A DNA stretch of 64,000 nt from UMGS1696 sp964623635 (GTDB lineage: Bacteria > Bacillota > Clostridia > Oscillospirales > CAG-272), in the NCBI GenBank assembly GCA_964623635.1, contig CAZUUA010000004.1:82053-146052 (forward strand). The letters are read 5' to 3'. Below are positions 33,842 through 41,923 of the stretch, piece by piece. The notes under the pieces are model-generated. The model saw nothing but the letters and a program-made list of their open reading frames with translations, made no database searches and was not told where the DNA came from. Numbering within the stretch: position 1 is the first letter of the stretch; each line of letters opens with the position of its first letter. The position numbers and the translations under genes were made by a program.

Positions 33842-34758
33842 AGATCGGACTGACAAGCTACAGCATGAATGCCTATATCGAACCGGGACTCATGCCGGTA
33901 ACGGACGTGATGCGGTTTGCCAAGGAACAGGGAGCGGAACACATCGAGCTTGTACCCTTTGGCTTTACGCTCCACGACGACCGGACCGGCACCTTCAACG
34001 AACCGTTGCTGGAAGAGATCCGCGGCCTGTCCCAAGAGCTGGAGCTGCCTCTGTCCAACTATGCGGTGCTGGGAGACCTGCTGAAGCCGGCTGTGGCAGA
34101 CCGAGAAGCAGAGGTGGAACGGTTGAAGCGGCATATCGATGTGGCTGCCAAGCTGGGACTGTCCTTCATGCGCCACGACGTTTCTTCCTTCCGCAGACCG
34201 CTGAAATCCAACACGCCTCAGGCCTTTGAGGAAGCGTTCCCCATCTGTGTGGACACATGCCGTCAGCTTTCCGAATATGCGGAGCAGTACGGGATCACCA
34301 CGCTGGTGGAAAACCATGGGTTCTTTGTCAACGGCTCTGACCGGTTGATCCGGCTGATGGAAGCGGTAAAACGGGACAATTTCGGGATGCTGTTGGACAC
34401 CGGTAACTTTTCCTGCGTGGATGAAAACACCGTGGTAGCTGTACAGAAGTGCGCACCCTACGCCAAGATGGTACACCTGAAGGACTTCTACATTCGTCCT
34501 GCGGCAAGCCTGACAGGTGTCGGTGGATTGTTCCGTTGTGACGCTGGCAGCTGGTTCTCCACCAACTCCGGTCTGTCTATGCTCCGAGGTTCCATTTTAG
34601 CGCAGGGGGATCTGGACGTTTGGACCTCTCTGCGGCTGATCCGGGAAAGCGGCTACAACGGCTATGTGTCTGTAGAATTTGAAGGCATGGAAGACGGCAA
34701 GCTGGGCAGCATCTACGGTATGGAGGCTGCACGGTACATCTTAAATTCCATAAAATAA
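33838..34758 (+). CDS. Sugar phosphate isomerase/epimerase family protein
   Basis: A 306-residue TIM-barrel protein of the xylose-isomerase-like (AP endonuclease 2) superfamily. Visible marks are the first strand KIGLTSYSMNAY, GAEHIELVPFGF, the metal-site glutamate in TTLVENHGFFVNG, the aspartate/histidine pair near MLLDTGNFSC and KMVHLKDFYIRP, and the final glutamate in YVSVEFEGMEDG. These match divalent-metal isomerases and epimerases. The substrate is unknown. The start overlaps the rsmI stop (ATGA). The sulfatase gene follows after 39 bases, so it may serve the same carbohydrate pathway. Confidence 0.88.
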   Translation: MKIGLTSYSMNAYIEPGLMPVTDVMRFAKEQGAEHIELVPFGFTLHDDRTGTFNEPLLEEIRGLSQELELPLSNYAVLGDLLKPAVADREAEVERLKRHIDVAAKLGLSFMRHDVSSFRRPLKSNTPQAFEEAFPICVDTCRQLSEYAEQYGITTLVENHGFFVNGSDRLIRLMEAVKRDNFGMLLDTGNFSCVDENTVVAVQKCAPYAKMVHLKDFYIRPAASLTGVGGLFRCDAGSWFSTNSGLSMLRGSILAQGDLDVWTSLRLIRESGYNGYVSVEFEGMEDGKLGSIYGMEAARYILNSIK

Positions 34759-34797
34759 GGCTTCATTTGATTCTCATATATGTTGGAGGATACGATC

Positions 34798-36147
34798 ATG
34801 TCAAAACCCAATGTACTATTTATTCTTTGCGACCAGCTGCGGTACGACTCTGTGGGATACGCCGGGATCCGTCCGGTACAGACACCCAACATGGACAGAC
34901 TGGCCTCCGAAGGGCTTGCCTTCCACAATGCGTACACGCCGCTGCCGGTCTGCGCACCTGCCCGTCAAGCCATGCTGACCGGTGCACAGCCGGATTCCAT
35001 CGGTGCCCTGTTCAACTACAATTTCATAAAGACCAATGGGGCCGATCCGGCAAGACCCACCTGGGTATCGTCTCTGAAAAATGCCGGATACCGCTGCGGT
35101 TTCGCCGGACACTGGGACGCCTCGCCTTTGGGCAACGAACGGGATTTCGGCTATGAGACCATCTTTGACAACGGCGGCTATGCCAAGGAGATCGGCGAAA
35201 AATACGGCGCCATCGAGTACCGGAACAGCTGGTTCGGCTGTACAAATCCCCTGTCGTGGGAGGACACCAAGACCTACCGGATCTGTCAGGCTGCCATGAA
35301 CTTTATCGAGGATTGTGGAGACACGCCTTGGCACGCCTGGGTGGACATCACCGATCCGCACCTGCCCTGCCGTCCGTCGGAGCCCTTTGCTTCTATGTAC
35401 AAGGCAGAGGACATGGAACCGTGGCCGGGCTTTGGGGATCCGCTGGAGAACAAGCCGTACATCCAGAAAAAGCAGCTGGAAAACTGGCACCTTGTCGGCA
35501 AGACCTGGGAAGAGTTTGCGCCTACGGTGGCACGGTACTACGCCATGATCACCCAGACCGACGCTTCTATCGGACGAATTTTGGATATGCTGCGGGAACG
35601 TGGGCAGCTGGACAACACGCTGGTGATCCTGACGGCCGACCATGGGGACACCTGCGGCGATCACGGCATGATGGACAAGCACTACATCCTGTACGACTGC
35701 GTGACCCACATTCCCATGATCGTGCGATATCCGGCGCTGGGACAAGGGGAAATCCACAAGTTCGCCTGCCAGTGTCTGGATCTGGCGCCCACCATTGAAG
35801 ATATCTGCGGCGTGACCACGGACTTCCCCCGGCATGGTCGTTCGGTACGGGCCTACCTCGATGGCAGCGATACCCCGGACTATGCGGTGTTCACCTCCAA
35901 CGGACAGCAGTTTGGTCTGTTCACCCAGCGTGGTATCCGGACAGAAAAGTACAAATACATCTGGAACCTGACCGATGTGGATGAGTTCTACGACCTGGTA
36001 GCCGATCCCGGTGAGAAGGTGAACTTGGCTGCAGATCCGGCATACCATGATATCATGGCCGAGCTTGGAAAGACGATGTTTGCCGAGCTGCAGCGGCGTG
36101 GAGATCCCTTTGCCAACGGTTGGGTCGGCTGGCAGGTAGGCTGCTAA
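34798..36147 (+). CDS. Type I sulfatase, cytoplasmic
   Basis: A 449-residue alkaline-phosphatase-superfamily sulfatase. The N-terminus NVLFILCDQLRYD contains the metal-binding aspartate. The active-site signature is CAPARQAMLTG, with Cys52 in the C-x-P-x-R motif that is oxidised to formylglycine; as a cysteine-type site in an anaerobe it would need an anaerobic sulfatase-maturing radical SAM enzyme, not seen in the window. ILTADHGDTCGDHG holds further metal ligands. There is no signal peptide, so it acts on imported sulfated sugars or other esters. It sits between a sugar isomerase-like gene and nagA, which suggests, but does not prove, amino-sugar sulfate use. Start at 34798 follows GGAGG. 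Confidence 0.92.
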   Translation: MSKPNVLFILCDQLRYDSVGYAGIRPVQTPNMDRLASEGLAFHNAYTPLPVCAPARQAMLTGAQPDSIGALFNYNFIKTNGADPARPTWVSSLKNAGYRCGFAGHWDASPLGNERDFGYETIFDNGGYAKEIGEKYGAIEYRNSWFGCTNPLSWEDTKTYRICQAAMNFIEDCGDTPWHAWVDITDPHLPCRPSEPFASMYKAEDMEPWPGFGDPLENKPYIQKKQLENWHLVGKTWEEFAPTVARYYAMITQTDASIGRILDMLRERGQLDNTLVILTADHGDTCGDHGMMDKHYILYDCVTHIPMIVRYPALGQGEIHKFACQCLDLAPTIEDICGVTTDFPRHGRSVRAYLDGSDTPDYAVFTSNGQQFGLFTQRGIRTEKYKYIWNLTDVDEFYDLVADPGEKVNLAADPAYHDIMAELGKTMFAELQRRGDPFANGWVGWQVGC

Positions 36148-36282
36148 ACAACCGGACGCCGGGAAGAGAAACCCAATTTTATTGCAGCTTTTTGAACAGG
36201 ATTTGTTCATATTCAGTATTTTTGCTTATAAACGACACAGAAAAGCGCAAGATTAACGTGGAAACTGCATAGCAAATGCGCC

Positions 36283-36311
36283 TTGTAAATCGGGCGTTTT
36301 TCTGTTATAAT
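36283..36311 (+). promoter_or_regulatory. Promoter of nagA
   Basis: TTGTAA (36283-36288), 17-base spacer, TATAAT (36306-36311); separates nagA from the sulfatase transcript. The leader between it and the start holds an imperfect inverted repeat around 36320-36345. Confidence 0.85.
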
Positions 36312-36379
36312 ATGTATATGGTGCCTGGACGTTCCTGGGTGCCATCATTTCAAAAACAAGGAAAGGACGATGTAGTCAG

Positions 36380-37543
36380 ATGAAGGTACTCTTTTGTGGC
36401 GGCATGGTGTATAATTCCGATGTCCGTCAGTTTCAGAAGGCAGATATTCTTACGGAAGACGGCGTGATCACTGCGGTCCTGTCTTCGATCCCTGCGACCG
36501 ACACTGCGACGGATGTCGAGATCGTGGATTGCACTGGCAAATACATCCTTCCCGGACTGGTGGATGTGCATACCCATGGTCGGGCTGGATTCGATTTTAA
36601 CGAGATTGACGAGGCGGCTGTCATGTCCATGCGACAGGCCTATGCGAAGGCAGGTACCACCACCATCATGGCTACCCTCGCTTCTGCCACGCCGGAGGAG
36701 CTGACCCACTCCATGGCCGTGCTGGCCGGTCAAAGAGATGTACGCCCCGGTATGACCACCATCGCCGGTATCCATCTGGAAGGCCGCTATCTCAACCCCG
36801 GCAAGCGTGGCGCCCATGCTCCCCAGCTTTTGGCACCGCTGGATCCCGATGAGCTGAACAGCTATATCGACAAAATGCTGCCGCTGCCGGTGCATATCTC
36901 GGCGGCTGTGGAAATGGAAAACGGTGACGCATTCGTGAAGGCTGCCGTTTCCCGTGGTGCGACTGTGGCTATGGTACACAGCGATGCCACCTATGCCCAG
37001 ACCCGTCATGCGGTGGAAATGGGCGTGCGTTCCTTCTCCCATACGTTCAATGCCATGAAGGCTGTACATCACAGAGAACCCGGCAATGCGGTGGGCTCCC
37101 TGCTCTCCGACGAATGCTGGTCGGAATTCATTTGTGACGGTGAGCATTTGCATCCGGCGATCGTGAAGATGGCGTCCCGGTGCAAGCCTGCGGACAAGTT
37201 CATGCTGGTGACCGACTCCATGGCGGCGGCCGGCTGTGCCGATGGAGAATATGCCATTGCCGGGCTGCCGGTGTTTGTGAAAAACGGTCGTGCCGTCAAC
37301 GAAGAAGGTGCCCTTGCCGGCAGTACGCTGGATCTGTTCCGTGCCGTATGCAACACCATGGATTTCTGTGACCTGCCGCTGGAAGCCGTGATCCCCTTTG
37401 CCACGTCCAATCCGGCCGATATGCTGGGCATTGCGGACACCTGCGGTCGGATCCTGCCCGGTCATCGTGCCGACTTTATCCTGATAAACGACAAAACACA
37501 GCCGGTGATCGACACCGTATGGTGTGCGGCCGCTCGTGTTTGA
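36380..37543 (+). CDS. nagA: N-acetylglucosamine-6-phosphate deacetylase
   Basis: Removes acetate from GlcNAc-6-phosphate, an early step of amino-sugar catabolism. The 387-residue amidohydrolase has VDVHTHGRAGFDFN (first metal motif), GIHLEGRYLNPGKRGAHAP near residues 130-150 with the metal-binding glutamate, HSDATYAQTRHAVEMG, SHTFNAMKAVHHREPG, and the catalytic aspartate in LVTDSMAAAG. These are the NagA landmarks. The ribosome-binding site AAGGAAAGG is somewhat far from the start. It has its own promoter and precedes metG by 29 bases. Confidence 0.95.
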   Translation: MKVLFCGGMVYNSDVRQFQKADILTEDGVITAVLSSIPATDTATDVEIVDCTGKYILPGLVDVHTHGRAGFDFNEIDEAAVMSMRQAYAKAGTTTIMATLASATPEELTHSMAVLAGQRDVRPGMTTIAGIHLEGRYLNPGKRGAHAPQLLAPLDPDELNSYIDKMLPLPVHISAAVEMENGDAFVKAAVSRGATVAMVHSDATYAQTRHAVEMGVRSFSHTFNAMKAVHHREPGNAVGSLLSDECWSEFICDGEHLHPAIVKMASRCKPADKFMLVTDSMAAAGCADGEYAIAGLPVFVKNGRAVNEEGALAGSTLDLFRAVCNTMDFCDLPLEAVIPFATSNPADMLGIADTCGRILPGHRADFILINDKTQPVIDTVWCAAARV

Positions 37544-37572
37544 TACACCGATTTAACGATTAGGAGAACATC

Positions 37573-39528
37573 ATGTCTGAGAAATTTTATATAACCACTG
37601 CCATTGCCTATGCCTCCTCCAAGCCCCACTTTGGAAACGTGTATGAGATCATCATGACCGATGCCGTGGCACGATACAAGAGACAGCGTGGCTACGACGT
37701 ATTTTTCTGCACCGGTACCGATGAGCACGGGCAGAAGATCGAAGCCAAGGCAGCGGACGCCGGGATCACGCCCAAGGAATATGTAGACAACATCGCCGGG
37801 CAGATCAAGGAAGTCTGGGGCGCTTTAGGTTCCAGCCACGACAAATTCATCCGTACCACCGATGATTACCACGAAACCGCCATCCAGCACATTTTCCAGA
37901 AGCTGTATGACCAGGGAGACATTTACAAGGACGAGTACGAAGGCTGGTACTGCACACCCTGTGAATCCTTCTTCACCGATACCCAGCTGGTGGACGGCAA
38001 GTGCCCCGACTGTGGCCGTGAGGTGCAGAAGGCCAAGGAAGAAGCCTACTTCTTCAAGATGAGCAAGTACGCCGATTGGCTGCTGGAGTACATGGAGTCC
38101 CACCCCGGCTTTATCGAACCGGAGGCACGCCAGAAGGAAATGATCAACAACTTCCTGAAGCCCGGTCTGCAGGATCTGTGTATCTCCCGTTCCAACTTCA
38201 AGTGGGGCATTCCCGTTCCCTTTGATCCCAAGCACATCACCTATGTGTGGCTGGATGCCCTGTGCAACTACATCACGGCGCTGGGCTACGACCCTGCCAA
38301 CGAGGTACAGCCGGAGACCTTCCAGAAGTATTGGCCGGCAGACGTACACGTGATCGGCAAGGACATCATGCGGTTCCACTCCATTTACTGGATCATCTTC
38401 CTGAAGGCACTGGATCTGCCGCTGCCCAAGAAGATCTTTGGTCACCCCTGGTTCAACTTTGGTATGGACAAAATGTCCAAGTCCCGTGGCAACGTGATCT
38501 ATGCGGATGAGCTTGCCAAGCGCTTCTCCGTGGACGGCGTGCGGTACTATGCCCTGTCGGAGATGCCCTACCTGAACGACGGCTCCATCACCTACGAAGG
38601 CGTCATCGGTCGGTACAACACGGACCTTGCCAACAACCTTGGCAACTTAGTCAACCGTACAGTCGCTATGACGAAGAAATATTTTGACGGCGTGATCCCC
38701 GCACCCGGTGCTGAGGAAGGTACCGATGGGGAACTGAAGGCCGCTTGTGCCAAGGCTGTGGCAGATTTCTGCGACAACATGGACACCTTCCACATTGCGG
38801 ATGCCTGCGCCGATGTGTTCACCATGCTGCGGCGTGCCAACAAGTATATCGATGAGACAACGCCCTGGAGCCTTGCCAAGTCCGAAGAAAACCGTGGTCG
38901 GCTGGGGACGGTGCTGTACAACCTGTTGGAATGCATCCGGATCGGCGGCGTGCTGTTGACCTCGTTGATGCCCCAGACTGCCGATTCCATCTTTGCCCAG
39001 ATCGGCTCGGACGTGCGTTCCTTTGATTCCGCTCTGACCTTTGGTGGTCTGGTAGCCGGCAACACCGTAGGCGAAGCTGTGCCGCTGTTCTCCCGGATCG
39101 ACGAAGAAAAGATGCTGGCTGAGATCCAGGCTGAAAAAGAAGCCAAGGCTGCAGAAGCAGCAGCAAAGGCAGCAGCTGAAGCACCGGTGGAAAAGCCCGA
39201 AGGCTGTGCCCTGATCGGCATTGAAGATTTTATGAATGTAGAACTGCGGACCGCAAAGATCCTGGCCTGCGAAAAGGTACCAAAGGCAAAGAAGCTCTTA
39301 AAGCTGCAGATCGATCTAGGCTACGAACAGCGGCAGGTTGTCTCTGGGATTGCCAAGTGGTATCAGCCGGAGGATCTGGTCGGTAAGAAGATCATCGTGG
39401 TGGCCAACCTGAAGCCGGCGGTGCTGTGTGGGATCGAATCCAACGGTATGATCCTGGCCTCCGGGGAAGACACGGTGCGTGTGGTATTCTTAGATCCGGA
39501 AACGCCTCTGGGCGAACGGGTACGGTAA
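37573..39528 (+). CDS. metG: Methionyl-tRNA synthetase
   Basis: Charges tRNA-Met. The 651-residue enzyme has the class I motifs: PHFGNVYE in place of HIGH (last His replaced by Asn, a known variant in this MetRS subgroup), and MDKMSKSRGN near residues 297-306. The zinc knuckle is CTPCESFF with CPDCGRE. An alanine/glutamate-rich linker (about residues 510-540) leads to a C-terminal tRNA-binding domain (IGIEDFMNVELRTAKILACEKV to the end). The metG-tatD order is standard in Firmicutes. No T-box leader is seen upstream; only 29 bases separate it from nagA. Confidence 0.97.
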   Translation: MSEKFYITTAIAYASSKPHFGNVYEIIMTDAVARYKRQRGYDVFFCTGTDEHGQKIEAKAADAGITPKEYVDNIAGQIKEVWGALGSSHDKFIRTTDDYHETAIQHIFQKLYDQGDIYKDEYEGWYCTPCESFFTDTQLVDGKCPDCGREVQKAKEEAYFFKMSKYADWLLEYMESHPGFIEPEARQKEMINNFLKPGLQDLCISRSNFKWGIPVPFDPKHITYVWLDALCNYITALGYDPANEVQPETFQKYWPADVHVIGKDIMRFHSIYWIIFLKALDLPLPKKIFGHPWFNFGMDKMSKSRGNVIYADELAKRFSVDGVRYYALSEMPYLNDGSITYEGVIGRYNTDLANNLGNLVNRTVAMTKKYFDGVIPAPGAEEGTDGELKAACAKAVADFCDNMDTFHIADACADVFTMLRRANKYIDETTPWSLAKSEENRGRLGTVLYNLLECIRIGGVLLTSLMPQTADSIFAQIGSDVRSFDSALTFGGLVAGNTVGEAVPLFSRIDEEKMLAEIQAEKEAKAAEAAAKAAAEAPVEKPEGCALIGIEDFMNVELRTAKILACEKVPKAKKLLKLQIDLGYEQRQVVSGIAKWYQPEDLVGKKIIVVANLKPAVLCGIESNGMILASGEDTVRVVFLDPETPLGERVR

Positions 39529-39531
39529 GCG

Positions 39532-40335
39532 ATGCCGTTCTTTGATTCCCATGCCCACTACGACGACAGACGATTCCGGGACGAATTTTCCGGTGGTGTG
39601 GACGGGGCGCTTGCCTACGTCTACACCCAGGGCGTGACCCGGATCTGTGATGTAGGCGCCAGTCTCCGTTCGTCTAAAGCGGCGCTGGCTCTGGCAGAAG
39701 CATACCACGGCAAGGACGGGTATCCGACTTTGTTTGCCGCTGTGGGGATCCATCCCTGTGACGGTTTGGAGATCCCACCGGACGAAGAGTCAGCGGCACT
39801 GGATGCGGTACGACAGCTGTCTACCCATCCGTATGCCGTGGCCATTGGGGAGATCGGACTGGACTACCACTGGGACGAGGAGCAGCACGATCGACAAAAG
39901 AAGCTGTTCGACCTGCAGCTTTCCTTGGCAGAAGCGGTGGGTCTGCCGGTGATCATCCACGACCGAGATGCCCACGGAGACACCTTTGACATTCTCTCTG
40001 CCCATCCCCGTGTGACCGGGATCCTGCACAGCTACAGCGGCAGTCCGGAAATGGCAAGGCAGCTTTGCGACCGTGGCTGGTATCTGTCCTTCTCCGGGCC
40101 TGTGACCTACAAAAATGCCGCCAAGGTGAAAGCGTCCTGTGCCATCGTACCGGACGAACAGCTACTGATCGAGACGGATGCACCCTATCTGCCGCCGGTA
40201 CCCCATCGTGGAGAGATGAACCACTCTGGATTTTTATGCCACACAGCCGCTGTCATGGCAGAGCTGCGTGGTACGACCATCGAGGAGATCACGGACCTGA
40301 CCTATCGAAACGCCTGCCGATGCTTTGGGCTGTGA
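39532..40335 (+). CDS. tatD: TatD family metal-dependent deoxyribonuclease
   Basis: A 267-residue TIM-barrel hydrolase, used in DNA repair or turnover. Metal ligands are visible: DSHAHYDD (His7, His9), GEIGLDYHWDE, IIHDRDAHGDTF, LHSYSGS, and the final IETDAPYLPP. It begins three bases after metG and is followed by the radical SAM gene that often accompanies tatD in Clostridia. Confidence 0.95.
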   Translation: MPFFDSHAHYDDRRFRDEFSGGVDGALAYVYTQGVTRICDVGASLRSSKAALALAEAYHGKDGYPTLFAAVGIHPCDGLEIPPDEESAALDAVRQLSTHPYAVAIGEIGLDYHWDEEQHDRQKKLFDLQLSLAEAVGLPVIIHDRDAHGDTFDILSAHPRVTGILHSYSGSPEMARQLCDRGWYLSFSGPVTYKNAAKVKASCAIVPDEQLLIETDAPYLPPVPHRGEMNHSGFLCHTAAVMAELRGTTIEEITDLTYRNACRCFGL

Positions 40336-40371
40336 TCTTCCATTAAAATTTCGACAAAAAGAAGGCTTGAC

Positions 40372-40965
40372 ATGGTTATAACTTACGTCATCAAAAACAG
40401 TTTATACTGCAATCTGACCAACCATTGTACCAACCGATGCGATTTCTGTATCCGGGATCACGGTACCGGTGTGTACGCCAGCTTGGTGCTTGAAAAGGAA
40501 CCAACGCTGGAGGAGATCATCAGCGATGTACTGTCACAAAATCTGAATAAATACAAGGAAATCGTGTTCTGCGGGTACGGCGAGCCCTGTTGTCGTCTGT
40601 ACGATATGCTGGAGGTCTGCAAGCGGATCCGGGAGGTTTCCGACACGCCTATTCGGGTGAACACCAACGGACACGCTTCCCTGATCTTAGGCGAAGATAC
40701 GGCACCGGCCTTTAAGGGTCTGGTGGACTGCGTTTCCATCAGTATGAATGCAGCAGACCCGGATACCTACTACAAAATTTGTCACCCGAAATTCGGCGAG
40801 GACACCTACATGGGGATCATGAAATTTGCCCGAGAGATCGTGAAATATGTGCCCAATGTGGTCATGACCGTGGTAGAAGGCACGATCCCACCGGATGACA
40901 TCGAACGCTGTCGTGCCATCGCAGAAGGACTGGGTGCCACTTTCCGGCTACGAGAATATATGTGA
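40372..40965 (+). CDS. TatD-associated radical SAM protein
   Basis: A 197-residue radical SAM protein with the cluster motif CTNRCDFCIRD (Cys spacing 3 and 2) and GYGEPC, the counterpart of the GGEP motif. It is shorter than a full radical SAM barrel and has no extra cluster domain. It belongs to the subgroup repeatedly found next to tatD (TIGR04038 type). The reaction is unknown. The ending overlaps neither neighbour; the NUDIX gene starts eight bases later. Confidence 0.88.
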   Translation: MVITYVIKNSLYCNLTNHCTNRCDFCIRDHGTGVYASLVLEKEPTLEEIISDVLSQNLNKYKEIVFCGYGEPCCRLYDMLEVCKRIREVSDTPIRVNTNGHASLILGEDTAPAFKGLVDCVSISMNAADPDTYYKICHPKFGEDTYMGIMKFAREIVKYVPNVVMTVVEGTIPPDDIERCRAIAEGLGATFRLREYM

Positions 40966-40972
40966 GGTTGCC

Positions 40973-41488
40973 ATGCCGGAGCTTTGGGATATTTACGACA
41001 GGGACCGCAGACGCACCGGCCGCACCATCCAGCGTGGGCAGATCTTAGCCGACGGCGAATACCACCTGGTGGTACAGGTGTGGATACAGGGCTCGGATGG
41101 CAAATGGCTGATCTCCCGTCGTTCGCCAAACAAGCATATGCCGCTGCTTTGGGCACCCACCGGTGGCAGTGTGATCGCCGGAGAAGACAGTCTTACCGGT
41201 GCGCTGCGGGAAACGAAAGAGGAGCTGGGGATCACGCTGGAGCCTGTCAACGGAAAACTGTTTATCTCCGTGCGGCGAGAACGACCGGAATGGAAGTCCC
41301 CCGGCTTTCTGGATGTCTGGGTCTTTCGGCAGGACGTGGATATAGAAACGGTCGTCCTGCAGGAAGGGGAGACCTGCGATGCCATGTGGACCGATGCGGA
41401 AGCGATTTTGCAGATGGTCGAAGAAAAAAGTTTCATTCCTATGGAACAATATAGGTATTTGCATCGTCTATTCCTATGTTATCCATAG
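40973..41488 (+). CDS. NUDIX hydrolase
   Basis: A 171-residue protein with the complete NUDIX box near residues 64-86, GGSVIAGEDSLTGALRE then TKEELGI, matching Gx5Ex7REUxEExGU. The N-terminal MPELWDIYDRDRRRTGRTI resembles isopentenyl-diphosphate isomerase-like and YfcD-like NUDIX proteins, which start with a similar WDIYD phrase. A nucleotide-diphosphate substrate is likely but unspecified. Start at 40973; the longer frame overlaps the radical SAM gene. Confidence 0.92.
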   Translation: MPELWDIYDRDRRRTGRTIQRGQILADGEYHLVVQVWIQGSDGKWLISRRSPNKHMPLLWAPTGGSVIAGEDSLTGALRETKEELGITLEPVNGKLFISVRRERPEWKSPGFLDVWVFRQDVDIETVVLQEGETCDAMWTDAEAILQMVEEKSFIPMEQYRYLHRLFLCYP

Positions 41489-41568
41489 GAATGTCCTGTT
41501 CGCTACGGAATAGGAGCGGTATTTTTGGGATACACTTATTTTAGCTTTTTACAAGGAGGAATCAATTT

Positions 41569-41832
41569 ATGAGATGCGCAATTGTACTGGATTCTATCGG
41601 GGACGTACAAAAGTTTTCTCAGCTGGCCCAGGAGGTCGATGTGGACGTTCGTCTGATCGGGAAGGACGAAAACGGAAACGACTGGGAGCTGTCTGCCAAG
41701 TCTACCCTTTGTGCCCTACTGCTGGGAGACCACATCCGCCACAAGCACGCCAAGAACGTGGACTGGAACACCATCTACTGCGAATGCGAAAAGGACATTT
41801 CGTTCCTGATCCGTGACTATGTAAAGGAATAA
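41569..41832 (+). CDS. Small HPr-like protein
   Basis: An 87-residue protein with an AAGGAGG ribosome-binding site. Its first two-thirds resemble the HPr fold: strand, then FSQLAQEVDVDVRLIG, then a segment WELSAKSTLCALLLGD which recalls the NAKSxxxLxxLG block around HPr Ser46. The active histidine of true HPr is missing, so phosphotransfer is unlikely. The cysteine/aspartate-rich C-terminal end is not recognised. A strong terminator follows. Function is unknown. Confidence 0.7.
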   Translation: MRCAIVLDSIGDVQKFSQLAQEVDVDVRLIGKDENGNDWELSAKSTLCALLLGDHIRHKHAKNVDWNTIYCECEKDISFLIRDYVKE

Positions 41833-41856
41833 AGTAAGCGTTGACTTACAGCAAAA

Positions 41857-41911
41857 CAAAACGGCTCTTGCCTTCCGTATTTTCGAATGCAGAAGACAGG
41901 AGCCGTTTTTC
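41857..41911. terminator. Bidirectional intrinsic terminator
   Basis: AAAACGGCTC pairs with GAGCCGTTTT, with inner CTTC/GAAG and T-rich flanks; serves the HPr-like gene and the convergent minus-strand gene. Confidence 0.85.
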
Positions 41912-41923
41912 GTTATGGGTACC

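Noticed and set aside
37544..37572. Search for a T-box before metG
   Set aside because: Only 29 bases separate it from nagA; no room for a T-box leader.
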